From assembly GCA_917880885.1 (NCBI GenBank), contig OU862917.1, positions 31,670,104-31,734,103 of the forward strand: DNA of 64,000 bases, given 5' to 3'. Shown one piece after another: positions 1-11,428 of the stretch. The position numbers and the translations under genes are program-made. This DNA comes from Limnephilus marmoratus (Eukaryota > Arthropoda > Insecta > Trichoptera > Limnephilidae). Position 1 is the stretch's first letter, and the number at the start of each line of letters is the position of its first letter. The notes under the pieces were generated by a model that saw nothing but the letters and a program-made list of their open reading frames with translations, searched no databases and was not told the origin of the DNA.

Positions 1-196
1 CTAAACGAACATTGAATTTCTTCTATAAACCACTTGTACCTACTACTGCGCCGTATATTACGTAAACAAATTGCAAAGTACTTTTTACGGTCCTTGTCAA
101 TAACTTATTGCGAGATAAGGAAATTTAAAAGCATAAAGTTTCAATTATTGTTATTATCTACGAGTAAGGTTTACATCTTAGGCAGCATATACACAA

Positions 197-302
197 GCGA
201 GTCGAACCACGCATTTTGGGAAAGAAACGAAGTAACCCCAACGGCGCGATACCCCGCTTGTGATTTCTTCGTTACTTTCCTATAATGCGTGGCCCGGCTC
301 GC
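197..302. repeat. Short imperfect foldback
   Basis: The two ends are inverted copies: GCGAGTCGAACCACGCATT on the left pairs with the complement of the right end, and both arms continue into a GGAAAGnAACGAAG block. The loop between the arms is about 20 bases. This looks like a small non-autonomous DNA transposon or a hairpin remnant. No target duplication is visible, so the ends are approximate. Confidence 0.45.
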
Positions 303-612
303 GCTTATGTTCGCAAATGTATACGAAGCATAATAAAGCTTGAACGCTGTTGAACCCTTTTATTTGCCTGGGATCATAAAAACATATGTGGAGAGGGAGT
401 CGGCTAATAGAAACAAATCCCCCTTCTCCGAAGGGCGGATGTAGTGTGGAATTTACGAATAAAAAAAATGTTTTTCGTATTCGGAGACAAATTATTTTTG
501 TTTTGTCCACATTCTTAAATCCCACTTAATGTAGCAATAGTGTTTGATTTACAACGTTATTCAGTTATTTTAATCAAACGGTTTTATAATGATCACTTGC
601 TAATTTACTGTA
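303..612. other. Unassigned AT-rich sequence
   Basis: No open frame of convincing composition and no repeat that I can match elsewhere in the window. Confidence 0.5.
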
Positions 613-1010
613 ATTTAGATCGCAGCGTTAACAACAATAATAATAATTCTTTATTCCAGGATGTGGGGAGGATTGTGCATTCCCACACGTCCCATATACT
701 TATACATATTTATATATTTACATAGTAAAGAAACAAAACATAAATAGAAAAAAAATTATAATAACAAAAATAAATAATCCATTATTATGCAGGGCGTTGT
801 CTTGAGTGAGCTCGGGCCCAACGCTCACTCAGGAGTGGCTCCTTGCTGGAAGGCTGCGGTCACCACTGTGTCGTCGAAGGCCATTATCCGCATCCTGACT
901 CCAGTGACCCGGTGTCTCACCAGGCTGGCGAATCCATGGACTCCTAATTCCGTAAACATTGTTGACGCGTGCTATAGCTTCTGTATCCAAGTATGATTCT
1001 GCAAATAAAT
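613..1010 (-). pseudogene. 3' end of a LINE, minus strand
   Basis: Read on the minus strand, this holds a short open frame (about 960 to 828) with the end FQQGATPE followed by a stop, then a 3' UTR with an AATAAAG signal and a tail of (ATTATT)n-like repeats at 612-640. That order (RT carboxyl end, short UTR, polyA signal, microsatellite tail) is typical of insect non-LTR retrotransposons. The frame upstream is broken by a stop, so it is dead. The peptide is too short to name a clade, and the coding assignment is tentative. Confidence 0.35.
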
Positions 1011-2021
1011 ATGCTTCGTCGCGTTAGAAGAAATTCCATACGATCTATTAACCTCTCAAGCGCCAAAAGTATCCATAGGATACGAAAATGTGAAATTTGA
1101 GCGCCGACATATCCAATTAGTAATCTGAAACAATACTTTCTGTTTGTTGGATTTTTACCCTCGGCTACTTTTCGAAATCAAAAAATTATAATTCTTTCAC
1201 TTGTCGTGCAGCTGACTAACGGCCAAACCCCATCCTGTCCCAACTATCCAATACTTGCTGATTTTTAGATGAAAAAAAATCAACGTAGACCAAAATGCCG
1301 TGTAGGTACATTTGCTTCCAAATAAGTTCCGTAATCACTGGTTAAAGTAAGTCAGATAGTTTGGACGCGCAACTTCAGAGTCCTTTGTCTCAGTTTGGCA
1401 TATTTTGACACAGAGCCGTTGGATATGATGGTTAGTTTTAGCCCCGGGAAAGCCACTTTGAAAACAGGTATCACGATCTATCTATCTTACCTGCGATCCG
1501 GAGTTTATTTATCTACCCCGTTACCAGCGCCGGATCTGCCATACGTTCACACTTTGAAAATGAAGGGGCCCCGTGAATTTACATAAAATATTCCATAAAT
1601 CCTTTAAGGCGCCGCAACCGGGCTCAAAAAGAAGAAGATGGCGAGATATGAAATTACTTAATTAGCGACAAAATCGATGCGAAAATTGTGGAATTGTTTA
1701 ATATAACACGACTCGTTTAAAATAGAGCAATAATCTCGCGGGGTTGTCTTGAACACATTTAAAGAAACACCGTGAATTTTTTCATACATATAACTTGTAA
1801 AATAACTGAAACAAACGTGTTTATAATAATTTTCGGAGCATATTTTGCGAGTTTTTTTATATCGAGAGAATTTTATATACCTAATTTGCGTTTCGGCGCG
1901 GGGAATGTCTAGATATTATATTCAAGAATAACATATATATTTTTAAGAGCTTTAAAACTTAAAGTGTTTAAGGGAGATAATATGTAAGAAATTCGGGTAG
2001 CGGCGGCTTAAAAAATACACT
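1011..2021. other. Unassigned, with a MITE-end fragment near 1315-1360
   Basis: Around 1330-1350 the string AATCACTGGTTAAA, preceded by a degenerate 'tccaaataa' block, matches the ends of the inverted-repeat elements at 3470-3800 and 51054-51475. Nothing else in this stretch is recognised. Confidence 0.4.
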
Positions 2022-2024
2022 TTA

Positions 2025-2190
2025 GGGAACGTACCCAAACTACGTGACCAACTTTTTGCAATTTTTAACCCCCCCCCCCCCCCCCCGGTGACCAAAATCC
2101 TAAGGAACCCGCCGCTCATTTGTATGGAGCGTGACCTTTTGAAGACCCCCCCCCCCCCTAAAAGTGTCACGTAGTATGGGTACGTTCCCT
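2025..2190 (+). mobile_element. G-tract MITE, copy 1 (PIF/Harbinger-like)
   Basis: The ends are GGGAACGTACCCAAACTACG and its near-perfect inverse, flanked by the 3-bp duplication TTA (2022-2024 and 2191-2193). Two long C runs lie inside. A 3-bp TWA duplication with GC-rich inverted ends is the hallmark of PIF/Harbinger transposons; the element has no coding capacity. Three further copies lie at 6915, 48008 and 62723. Confidence 0.85.
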
Positions 2191-2193
2191 TAC

Positions 2194-3469
2194 ATGGGAT
2201 AATTACGTCTTTTTTTGCGCTGGCAACATTTCAACGCATTATGGCTTCTGACTCTAGGGAGCCGAGTTGTACATTTCACGGGGCTCATTTTTTACAAATT
2301 GCACACAGTTAATCGGGCGTAGAGCCTGCTTTTCTATGAATTCTCTTAAAATAAATGCGATCCAAAACCTTCAAACTATCAGAATGCCCGATTTCCATAA
2401 GTAGGTACTAGATGGGCGCCAGATGTCGTGGAACCTGCCCTGGCCGTTACTCTTCCACCCTTCCATTCTGATCTCTTACAGTTTGTTTAGTTCGCAGGTT
2501 AGGCAGATAGGCGGTTCTTTAGACTTTAGACGGTATAAGGATTCGACTAGTGGCTTGATGAGGGTTGTGTTCCCATTTCAAAGTCCTATTTCATGTCTGT
2601 CTGTCGGTTACGCTTCGTCCAGTTACTCTCGAAGCATCCCGCGCTGTACTGTATGTACCTACACTGAAATTATATCGAGCCTTCGGCCTCCGCTTTGAAT
2701 ATTATAAGGTAAGGAACCGAGTAATTAACAAACAAATTCATCCTTGCATTTCTCATCTTGGCCTGTGACCTTGAACCTGTTTTTAAATATGTTGTTCGTA
2801 ATTTTATTGCAGTAAAATTGGCTGAATTACATTCAATCATATGTTTTCATTTATTTATAAGAATACATTGTTACCTGTATGCCATGTTATCATTTTTTAT
2901 AAACTCTTTTCTAACTATTGACCTTAGCTTAGATTCAAAGAAAGAAGAATGAAGCTACATGTATTTATATAAATATTCATAATATTATTTTAAGAAAACC
3001 CATGACGGATGTTGTTATTGAACGTGATGAATCACTGACGTTGGTGACTTCTCATAAAACGTTGGATTTTTACATTCGTGAATACCGTACAAAAGTCTCA
3101 ACTGGCTATTGAGGTATTTGGTCAATAAACACAATCTATTCAGATTGATTACGCCAATAATTATTATTTGTTTCTACTATTTTCACTGTAATATATACAA
3201 TGTGTTCTCGAAAGGCCAAGATGCCAAACATAACGTCCGTAACCAAGTGGGTCGGCCGATGACCCCATGCAATTTTTTTATGGGCGTTTAAACCGTGGAG
3301 ATCCTTTTTTTTTGTTATTTGTTCATTTTATTTACCTATATTTGACAAAAAAAAATTTTCCTGCGATCGACGATTTTTTCAGTTTTTTTAAACTCAGGAA
3401 CTCCTAAAATACTAAACATATATATCATGTATTTAAATAGATATAAAAAGGATAGTAATTTTGGGGTCT
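2194..3469. other. Unassigned intergenic sequence
   Basis: I see no gene, no RNA gene and no repeat shared with the rest of the window. The open frames here are short and overlap on different frames. Confidence 0.45.
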
Positions 3470-3800
3470 ACCTTCAGCCCCAGTTGGGACATACTTGACT
3501 TGATTTTACCAGTGATTCCTGACATTATTTGGAGTAAATTAAATTTTTGTGTCTGGTGTATTTTTTTACCTTTTTTTTCTACAAAAACATAAAAAAATGG
3601 TTGGTGTAGGGACAGTTGGAGGCGGGTGAGGGGTTGCTCGGTTACTCGGCTGAGTGACCAGTGACGACACAGGAAGATTTGTTATTTGATTTTGAAGATA
3701 AAAAAATAGTTTGAAAAAAAATTCCATTTACATTTTTTACTCCAAATGATGTCAGGAATCACTGGTAAGTCAGGTACGTCTCTTAACATCCTGTATATGG
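3470..3800. mobile_element. Inverted-repeat MITE, family with ACCAGTGATTCC arms
   Basis: The left arm (about 3488-3538) reads TACCAGTGATTCCTGACAT and the right arm (3738-3779) is its inverse, including the flanking GGAGTAAA block. The centre is AT-rich with a G-rich patch. Related ends occur at 1330, 47087 and 51405. Superfamily unknown; no clear target duplication. Confidence 0.6.
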
Positions 3801-4458
3801 TGTCCGGAAACTGGTGAATCTACATCACATTTGGAGACGATTTTGTGGCGTAATTTGTTTGGTTTAAGCATTCGTTTTCGAATTTCGACTAATTTAAAAA
3901 AAAATCGGTCACTAGGATGTTAATATCGTTCTTTTTAAATGCGTCGAAGCATAGACTCGGTTCAAAACGTTTTTTAACACCTTGGTTGCTGATAAAATGG
4001 AAAAATTTGAATTGCTCGGATGATGTTAAATCGCCAAATTATTTACGATCAGATGATCGTGGGGGTCTAAAACATCAGATAAAGTGTTAAAACTGAAATA
4101 ATCCTAGTATGGTGTAATAAGAATACGAGTAATAATATATGTATGAAAAACGTTATTATAACCGACCTACATCTAACATTTTCAATGAAGGCGACCCCTA
4201 GCAAGCGTTTTAAAACAGGTGTCGTTGTACTTAATTACACGTGTTTCCTTGAATAATATGCTTGCGTATTTAATTAAACAGCAATTATGTAAAATATAGC
4301 GCGAATATTTCGGCGCACGCGTTACTGCGCTAATGTCTCTTTGAAATTATTTACAAAAAGTTGTTTCGTTTCGTAAATGTGTTGGATATTTAGCATTTTC
4401 CAGGAATATTCACGGTCAGTGCCACATTGGTTTCCGAGAACATTTTTTCCTTTTATAT
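3801..4458. other. Unassigned
   Basis: AT-rich with no supported gene or repeat. Confidence 0.4.
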
Positions 4459-4572
4459 TCACACCGCACAGGAAGCCCTAAGGAAAATGATTTCCCTCAG
4501 GGTCTACGTCGTCTTCGTGTGGAGTGTTTTTTTTGGGGATAGTAAGGAGAGGAAGTTCTGGGAAGAGGTAGG
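4459..4572 (-). repeat. LINE-J/repeat X 3' tail, minus strand
   Basis: Contains the signature of the tail shared by LINE-J and repeat X: ACACCGCACAGGAAGCCCTA, a GGAAAATGATTTCC core, and the returning arm, then the 'tttttggggat' block. It is a 5'-truncated or fragmentary copy. Compare 57852-57960 for the best copy. Confidence 0.6.
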
Positions 4573-4574
4573 AA

Positions 4575-4735
4575 GTAGGGACGTGAAAAAATAATCGATT
4601 ATGAAAAAATCGATTAAAAATTGATTTTTCTCCAAACTAAAATCGATTTTATTAGGCGATTTTAATTTTATAAAAATCGGTTAATTAGTAATCGTTTTTT
4701 ACATTGTAGATTTTTTTATTCGCAGCCCTGCTACG
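4575..4735. mobile_element. Possible small hAT-like element, ATCGAT-rich
   Basis: Begins TAGGGACGTGAAAAAATAAT and ends near CGCAGCCCTGCTA, with several ATCGATT motifs between. The layout resembles the ends of the hAT element at 53334-54500. The 8 bases on either side do not match, so the ends are uncertain. Confidence 0.3.
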
Positions 4736-4950
4736 CTTAGTCATTAATTAGTCCGGACTCCGGAGCGCGAACCTCTATGATGTTTATAAACAAAACATGA
4801 CATTAACGCTATCTGCGGTTTACGATGACATGTTTTTTGTGCTTTGAAAGCAGTTTAGTTGAAGTTTCTAATCAAACTTGTCACTAGATGAAGGCAAAGA
4901 ACAATTTGTAATTTGTGTTGATTATTTAAAAAAAACTTTTAATTTCGCCA

Positions 4951-5160
4951 CGCAGTTGATGGGCAGATGCATCCAACGCCAAGCCATGGACAAACCTCAC
5001 TCGCGTACCTCTGTAAGTCATAAAACGTAGCGAACCACTTGAGATGACCTGTTGCAGAGGTGTTTAATGGTTCCTGGAACGGCGGTACCCATCCCCGCCT
5101 CTCGAGCGTGAGACCTGTCACTTGGAGACGCTGTGTAGAGGGTCGTTTTGGGGAAAGGAA
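4951..5160 (-). repeat. Repeat X 5' half, minus strand, next to a LINE-J tail piece
   Basis: The complement carries the X block CAAGTGGTTCGCTACGTTTT after AACACCTCTGC, as in the copies at 34862 and 46275. Immediately beyond its 5' end (5120-5160) lies GCTGTGTAGAGGGTC, part of the shared LINE-J tail in the same orientation, so tail and head are joined. The copy is degenerate. Confidence 0.5.
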
Positions 5161-5504
5161 AAATTGAACCTGGGTACCCATTGAACACAAGAAACGAGCT
5201 TAAAAAATTTCACGCTGGTTTTCAATATAATTTTATTAATGATTCAATAATAGCTTGGCTATTAAAAAAATCTGATTGTATTCATCCGACTGGTCATTCC
5301 TTTTTTATTATAACTCAAATAATGATAATGTGATTTTGTTTTTCTTGCAGCAGGTTGTTTTTGTTCTTGTTAAACCTTAGACCATAATGATTTATCATCT
5401 GTGAGATGATTTTTTAAACTTTGCGTATAATTATTTTTAAATGACTAGGACATTATTATTAATATGGAGAAGACGTACAAAATTCCCGTTAGAACTAGCC
5501 CATT
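5161..5504. other. Unassigned AT-rich sequence
   Basis: No gene or matched repeat seen. Confidence 0.4.
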
Positions 5505-5760
5505 ATTTATTTATTTATTTATTTGTTTGTTTACGCCTTGATGGCTTTTACATATAAAATAAATTGTACAGGAGCATTATAACAAGTATGCAGTATCATA
5601 AGTATATGGTACATAAAATGATAAACAGAGCTAGATAGATATAAGTAGGCTTAACATAAGTAGGTATTAATATTCAAGTAATTGTTTACAAAGGAGTTCA
5701 ACCAGCGGATTCGTATTTGGGCTCACGCTACATTATATTTTATATTCAATAATTATTGTC
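5505..5760 (-). repeat. LINE 3' UTR, minus strand
   Basis: On the minus strand it ends TAAAAGCCATCAAGGCGTAA followed by (AATA)n. The AAAGCC...GGCGT pair can form a short hairpin just before the tail. The same arrangement occurs at 14850-14890, 15645-15670 and 33375-33410. No coding part is preserved. Confidence 0.5.
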
Positions 5761-6284
5761 ACAATATCACACAAAATGTGATTCCAAATATACTTGAAGC
5801 ATACCGGTATTGCAGTGGTGTAAGACATTTTTAACAATTAATATAAAAGTAGGTTATTAGGTATCATAGTGATGTCTCTCAAGTTTCTTCGATAGTTCAC
5901 CAGAGTTGTCATTGATCTTCTGGTTCCTGTTTCCACAGCATGGATCCTGAATCCCGACACTGGCACCGCAGAGGGTCTGCGGCGGAATTTTATTTTAGGT
6001 CCTCCTCATATTTCCTGTAGCCACCCTCCCAATAACTAGCTGTGTCGCCTTTTCAGTCCTACTGATTCCCTTAAGTTTTATAAATAGTAAATTCATTACA
6101 GATTTTATCACATGTTTCATCACTACAATAACGACAGATGTCATCGCCTGTTTCATCACTGTTGTTTGCTAGGCATGTACCCAAGTATTACACGCTGATT
6201 GAATAAATAAACTCATTAAAATTTACATTCTGACATCTTGTTTTATTTTATGTTCATTTACAATTATATATTCAAAAGACCATC
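5761..6284. other. Unassigned, possibly an older LINE body
   Basis: Non-coding in all frames. The 5860-6070 stretch is richer in GC than its surroundings and could be LINE-derived, but I could not recover a protein from it. Confidence 0.3.
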
Positions 6285-6357
6285 CACAAAGATGACGTAG
6301 GCCCTGAGGGAAATTATTTTTCACGGAACCTCCTTCTGGAGTTAATATAATTTTTTT
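6285..6357 (+). repeat. LINE-J/repeat X 3' tail fragment
   Basis: Reads GATGACGTAGGCCCTGAGGG then AAATTATTTTTCAC, a run ending in gttaatat and T/A. This is the plus-strand form of the shared tail. Confidence 0.55.
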
Positions 6358-6911
6358 AAAATGTAATATTTATATTATTTGAAAGAGGGGGTATTTAATC
6401 ATCCTCTTGAAGCTGATGCGTATGATAATGGATATTTTCGATTTCTTTATTTACGAATATTCTATTCGGTACTCTAACCTATGGAACCTATGAAGAATAT
6501 TGACTTATATTATGTCAGATAAGCTAGCCGAGTTTTCTATCCATTGCTTTTATTTGTTTATTTATTAATATACGTTATCCTGTGGGTAAGCTGTTAAGAG
6601 GATGGTGAAAATCTGCAGAAGCTCGTAAATTTAAATACATGTTAATTGCCGGTAAAAGTCCTTTTAAAACGCGCTTGCGGTTTCCAATAGTGTGAATAAC
6701 CATTGCAATTAAATAGCAATATTATTGTAATAAGATTGGCGCTATGTTGTTTTGTGGTTAGTCCTAATCATAAACAAGTGTTAAGATTCCTTATTTTTAT
6801 CTTCCTAAGACCACATTTAAAATAATTACGGTAGTTGATTTCAATAGTAGCCCCACATAATATGTAGCTCCGAATATTTTGTATTCATATGTCTATGAGC
6901 TCTAGCTATAC
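6358..6911. other. Unassigned AT-rich sequence
   Basis: No supported feature. Confidence 0.4.
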
Positions 6912-6914
6912 TAA

Positions 6915-7083
6915 GGGAACGTACCCATACTACGTGAATCGTTTAGGGGGGGGGGGGTCTTCAAAATGTCACGCTCCATACAAATGAGCGGCGGGTTGCT
7001 TAGGATTTTGGTCACCGGGGGGGGGGGGGGGGGGGGAAGTTAAAAATTGCAAAAAGTTGGTTACGTAGTATGGGTACGTTCCC
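6915..7083 (-). mobile_element. G-tract MITE, copy 2 (PIF/Harbinger-like)
   Basis: Ends GGGAACGTACCCATACTACG and its inverse, flanked by TAA (6912-6914 and 7084-7086). Internal order is reversed relative to copies 1, 3 and 4, so the G runs lie on the plus strand here. Ends are exact because of the duplication. Confidence 0.85.
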
Positions 7084-7185
7084 TAACCAGTACGGCTGGA
7101 AATATTACGAAATTAGCATTACCTACACTTTACATGTAACAGAACAAATAATGCTATAATGAGATCCGCTTGTTTTAGGCGTTAT

Positions 7186-7914
7186 AGACATGCGGCAGGC
7201 ACGCGTAGCAATGCCACTCAAACAAAAAATGGTTCATGTTTATATTCTGTTTATTGAAGTGCTTTTGGATTCAAAATATATTTTTTGTTTTTCTTCTTGC
7301 TGCCCCGCTATCCCCTAATGCTACTATGTCTCCTTTGCGATCCCTCCCTCTACCTCGTCCCCACCCCTCCAAGGCTTTCCCTTTCCTGGGCTTCCCCGTT
7401 ATTATTATTTTATTTTTTTTAAAGAAAGATAAACATTCCCGGGTTACGAATAACCCAACAATGTTTGAAAATCTCCTACTACCACCACAGAAAGCCGAAA
7501 ATGTTGCTTGTGTTGTGATGGAGGACTTGGCCAGCTGAGGAATCGAACTCGCGATGCACGCTCGGGTGGGACCCAAGCGCTATGCCCACTCAATCACTGA
7601 CCGGTCAAATCCTCCGTTATCCTCCCGCGTTCCCTTCATCTATTGTAATTTTTTTTTAAAGAAATTTCATAACGTCAGAGCTCACCAGTATATATGAAAA
7701 CCTTCACGGGCGTGCGCACAACAACTCACCAAAGTTTAATCGCAATCGGATGAATGGTATAGGATCTAATTTCATAACGCCAGAGTTCACAGATATAGAA
7801 ATCACACACAAAGTAGTGCACACAACAAATCACAAAAGTTTCATCGCAATCGGATGAATGGTTTAGGAAAGCATAAGAGACAAACAACGAAACATTAATA
7901 TTTATGTATAAAGA
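7186..7914 (-). mobile_element. Helitron, minus strand, with a nested SINE
   Basis: On the minus strand the element starts TCTTTATACATAAAT at 7914, next to a host T at 7915, and contains twice the block CATCCGATTGCGAT followed by CTCTGGCGTTATGAAATT. Its 3' part (about 7186-7225) matches the end of the Helitron at 30337 (GCAATGCCACTCAA in plus orientation), but the final CTRR has decayed. TC starts and insertion between A and T are known Helitron features. The SINE at 7403-7613 is inserted in it. Confidence 0.6.
7403..7613 (-). mobile_element. tRNA-derived SINE, minus strand
   Basis: The complement begins with a tRNA-like head with A-box region AGTGATTGAGTGGGC and a perfect B box GAGTTCGATTCC (plus positions 7539-7550), followed by a unique body and a tail of A and ATA repeats. 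The 7-bp duplication CCGTTAT flanks it (7396-7402 and 7614-7620). RNA polymerase III boxes, tail and duplication together make the SINE call firm. The parent tRNA cannot be named by eye. Confidence 0.8.
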
Positions 7915-9234
7915 TTACTCTGAAGATGTTATGTAACGAACCTACAGGCATTTTAAGTATTGAAAACAAAACTGAATGCTAAAACAGCTAATTATTTAAA
8001 ATAAAAACTTAATTAGCTATAAAAACTTAGCAATCTGCGTACTCCGGCGGTGAAAGTAAAACCGCAACAGATTTGTCCAGCTCTGCAAATGAGGCTACCA
8101 TTATTTTAAATATAGTCATTTTCGCTTTTGTTTAGCAGGTACTTATACTTACCTTCATTATCCACGCTTCTCGTTAGTCTCATTGGCGACCGTTAACATA
8201 CAAAAAGAGTCTGAAATATATATTAATATTTGCCTCAAATTATTGTTCTTTTTTTCTGTCAAATATTGGGCAAAACAATTACCGCCGTAATATCTTTTTC
8301 GTGATTAAGTAACTATTCGACACAATTGAATGGCGACGACTTTTTTCTCGTAGTTCGCTGTATTTACTTGGTTGCGTGGAACTAGCAGGTAAAAACCTTG
8401 GTTTTTGGTACTTGGCCCTGCAGACGGCTTTTTGTTTGACTTCGCCTAATGTGGGAAAGTTGTCGAGTGTAATAGGTGTAGGTGGGTATTTAGGAGGATC
8501 GGCTGCGCGGCCTTTTTCAAACATAACTAAAATTTGGATTTTTGAAATATGAATACCGCACAAGAGTCCCAACCACCTGGAGCGAGTGCGTCTATGCCAA
8601 TTGGGGTATGTTGTGAAGCCGAAGGTAAGTGGGGATGGGTAAGAGTTTGTTGGGGAATAGGAATTAACTCACAAAAATTGTCTCCAAAATCATGCGAAAT
8701 TGAATTTTTAATGATAAATATATTATAGTTTAAAACAAAAATAGTATTAGTACTAGATATTTACCAAACATTTTGATTTGAACAATGTTTTTTTTTCAGT
8801 TTGTTTGGGTATTTTGGCATCAAATCTAAATTTAAGATTCTGTGATAAAGGTCTCCCAGTCGTTCGTACACAAAAATGTGCAGTAAAAAGTGCGCACAAA
8901 AAATCGTGTGTGAAAAATTGGTCGGTTTTAATGATAATTTTTTACAAAGTCCACTTTGTTTTATAAACAAGGTGCCAAATTTAACTATTATTTTAAAGAA
9001 GTAAATAAAAACATAGGTCTCTAATTTTAAACAATTTTTTTTATTTCTCCTATGTTCTAAAATCCATGTAGGATATTTTATACGTGCAACGACGATATAT
9101 TCTTAATTTTCTAATTAAAAATACGTTGTTTAGTAGTTTAATCGTATATTATAAAGTAATTAACAATTTTATTTTAATTCTACTTAAGCGAAACGATAGG
9201 AAAGCTTCTATTTATCCAAAAATAGAAATATATA
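7915..9234. other. Unassigned sequence with scattered repeat pieces
   Basis: 8380-8490 shares a TGGCCCTGCAG and GGCTTTT block with 18975-19030, and the stretch near 8600 (CCAATTGGGGTATGTTG) recurs at 33639. Both are short pieces of unnamed families. No gene is supported. Confidence 0.35.
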
Positions 9235-9312
9235 TTTGTACAGCGCCCTTGAGGTGATTTTTCACAAAAAACGGTGCTATACAAATCATCCAAATATTAT
9301 TTTTGTAGATAA
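9235..9312 (+). repeat. LINE 3' terminal hairpin (CR1/L2-like)
   Basis: AGCGCC (9242-9247) pairs with GGTGCT (9273-9278) around an inner GTGA/TCAC hairpin, followed by an AT-rich tail. The same terminal structure closes the LINE at 24843-25765 and a minus-strand copy at 23277-23340. In CR1/L2-type elements such 3' hairpins followed by microsatellites are the part bound by the reverse transcriptase. Confidence 0.65.
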
Positions 9313-9546
9313 TATGGTTCAGAGATCTCCCATATTTTGTAGCGTGTGCTAGAGAGTTAGAGGAATGCGGATTTTTATTGTAATTTCGAGTTTTGTGGTT
9401 CTGGAAGCCTTGATTGCATGTTTGGGAAGGATTATGATTGGACATGAGTATTGCGTTGAAGACTAATTTCTGAGAGCTCATTTTTGAACCACTTGTAGGT
9501 CAGCTATAGTGTATTTGAGGCATTTTGATCTATGAAATCTGATCAG

Positions 9547-9806
9547 CCTAGCGATTCCGTATTTTTGTGAAATCGTTATTGGATAACGGACGTAATCTCC
9601 TGTCAAATTTGTGTGATTTTTATGGCTGTTATTTGTGTTTTCTATGTACAACGTACATTAAATGAGTAAAAAAATCTTACGTACTTGCAGGAATTCATGT
9701 TTAAATCGATCTAAACTAAAATATGCGTCGTAAAAATCACACAAATCTGACAGAAGAAACGTTCGTTATCCAATAACGATCTCACAAAAAATACGGAATC
9801 GCTAGG
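9547..9806. mobile_element. MITE with about 80-bp inverted ends
   Basis: Left arm 9547-9628 and right arm 9725-9806 begin CCTAGCGATTCCGTATTTTT and are inverted copies with a few mismatches and one small gap, including the block CGTTATTGGATAACG. The centre is under 100 bp. It has no coding capacity. Superfamily unknown; no clear target duplication. Confidence 0.75.
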
Positions 9807-10276
9807 TTGGGTAGGTGGGAGAATCATAAAATATGTTTGTTGCAAGGCGTATGAAGGACGTTCATAATTTTTTTGAAGGAAGTCCTCCTTTAGAACATCA
9901 TGAGGTAACCCCTTCGACCAAGGTAAACCTAACCATGTGCACATAATACCGTTGCTCGGCCTAACATACCAGCATAACGGTCTAAGTTTAGCCTGTTCAT
10001 GTTATTTTTGATGGATGACTGCTCTAACCGATTTTTAATTGAGCGAGTCAATGATTTAAACGGAGCTTGTTACTAACCGACGCAATATGGGATCCATTGC
10101 ACTATCATTGTAGTGAATGATGAATTATCGTGCCATGTTTGTTATCTGTTTGTCGACTGCAGCTTTCGTCTATTTAAGGACAGGAAGCGTTGTGTCGTGT
10201 CGAATGCTGATTGTTGAATGTTCAATACACACAACATTTTTTATCTTTCTAAACAAGCATGGCTTCGTGAAGTTAC
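9807..10276. other. Unassigned; target of the hAT insertion at its right end
   Basis: A short open frame (10117-10284) is interrupted by the hAT element. Joining across the empty site runs into a stop soon after, so I do not call a gene. Confidence 0.35.
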
Positions 10277-10695
10277 CACTGATGCAGGCGCGTAGCTACC
10301 TAGGGGCTACGCGGGGCAGTGCCCCGGGGCCCTCAAGCTCAGGGGGCCCTCGAATCCTTACCAGAAATCTCGATCGAACTGAACTTTTGGAAATTTCTCC
10401 CATTTTTTAAAATAAATATGACAGGTTGCAACCCCACTTTAATCATGACAACTCAGTTGAGAGAAATTCAAAAGTTATGCCTAGGGAATTCCCCTAAATT
10501 CTTTCTGTAGGTTGGCAGTGTTGTCAATTTGAGGAATAGTGATATGTGCGTCATTCCCCAACGACACTTGTAGCGTATCAGTGTGTTTCTCTTTCCTTTT
10601 ATTTTACTTTTAACGTCGTCAGTGAACAGTGAGTACCTACCTACTCGAGCACAATCTAATATTGTATTGTTTAAATAAATTAGAAAACTAAAATT

Positions 10696-10836
10696 ATGGA
10701 TAAAAAGAAGAAACTCAGTGGAGCATTTAAACCCAAACAACGCCAAAAAAGAGAAGATAGTAAACAAAAATTGCCCAAAATTGACAAGTTTTCTAGTCAG
10801 ACTTCCGCAAGTACATCTGGCCAAAATATTTCTTGA
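10696..10836 (+). pseudogene. hAT transposase amino-terminal remnant
   Basis: 46 codons: starts MDKKKKLSGAFKPKQRQKRE and continues to KLPKIDKF before a stop after a serine-rich stretch. Lysine-rich starts with an SGA...KLPKI-KF pattern are typical of hAT transposases of the TTF zinc-finger type; here the zinc finger and RNaseH fold that should follow are missing. It lies in the sense orientation near the left end of the element, as expected. Could be a first exon or a truncated frame. Confidence 0.5.
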
Positions 10837-11380
10837 ATCAAACCCTTGAATCTTCTCTATTTCGTTTTATTAGCCAAACCTACACCAAGTATTAATAGGC
10901 CACTTGCATCAAATTTTTTTAAATTTTTTTCCGGTTTAGGCAAATATTCTAAGACATTCTGTATTTTTTTTTATTTTTTAATCGTATTTTTGAAACCCTG
11001 GGGATTTTTTGAAAATTTCAATCCGATAAATCAGACCATTTTTTATAAACCGGAAAGACGGGACATAATTTTATAGGTTTGAAAAAACGATAATTACATA
11101 GCCGAAAATCATTTAAAAAAAAGAACATTTTCCACACGAATGGCAGAGTAAAATAACGAGGCATACCAAAAATATTACATCTCATAAATATTTTTTTTCC
11201 TTGATCCATCTTATTGACCATAAATCATTATAATGAACAGCGTGTATATTACTAAATTCAATGTAATATACTTGTACTTGTAAATTATAATAATAATACG
11301 AATATTATAAAATTTAATTTTGTTAAAATCAGCACCATAATCATTATACCTTAAAACACGTACCGACATCATCTGCACGT

Positions 11381-11428
11381 TCTGAAGAGAACCCCGTAGA
11401 TCATTAAAAGTACGGGGTTCTCTTCAGA
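11381..11428. repeat. Perfect 18-bp hairpin
   Basis: TCTGAAGAGAACCCCGTA (11381-11398) is followed by a 12-base loop and the exact inverse (11411-11428). It lies in the hAT element, away from its ends. Origin unknown: an inserted foldback or a templated palindrome. Confidence 0.8.

Noticed and set aside
613..725. Small plus-strand gene with Asn repeats at 540-725
   Set aside because: The Asn run is the (AAT)n tail of a minus-strand LINE.
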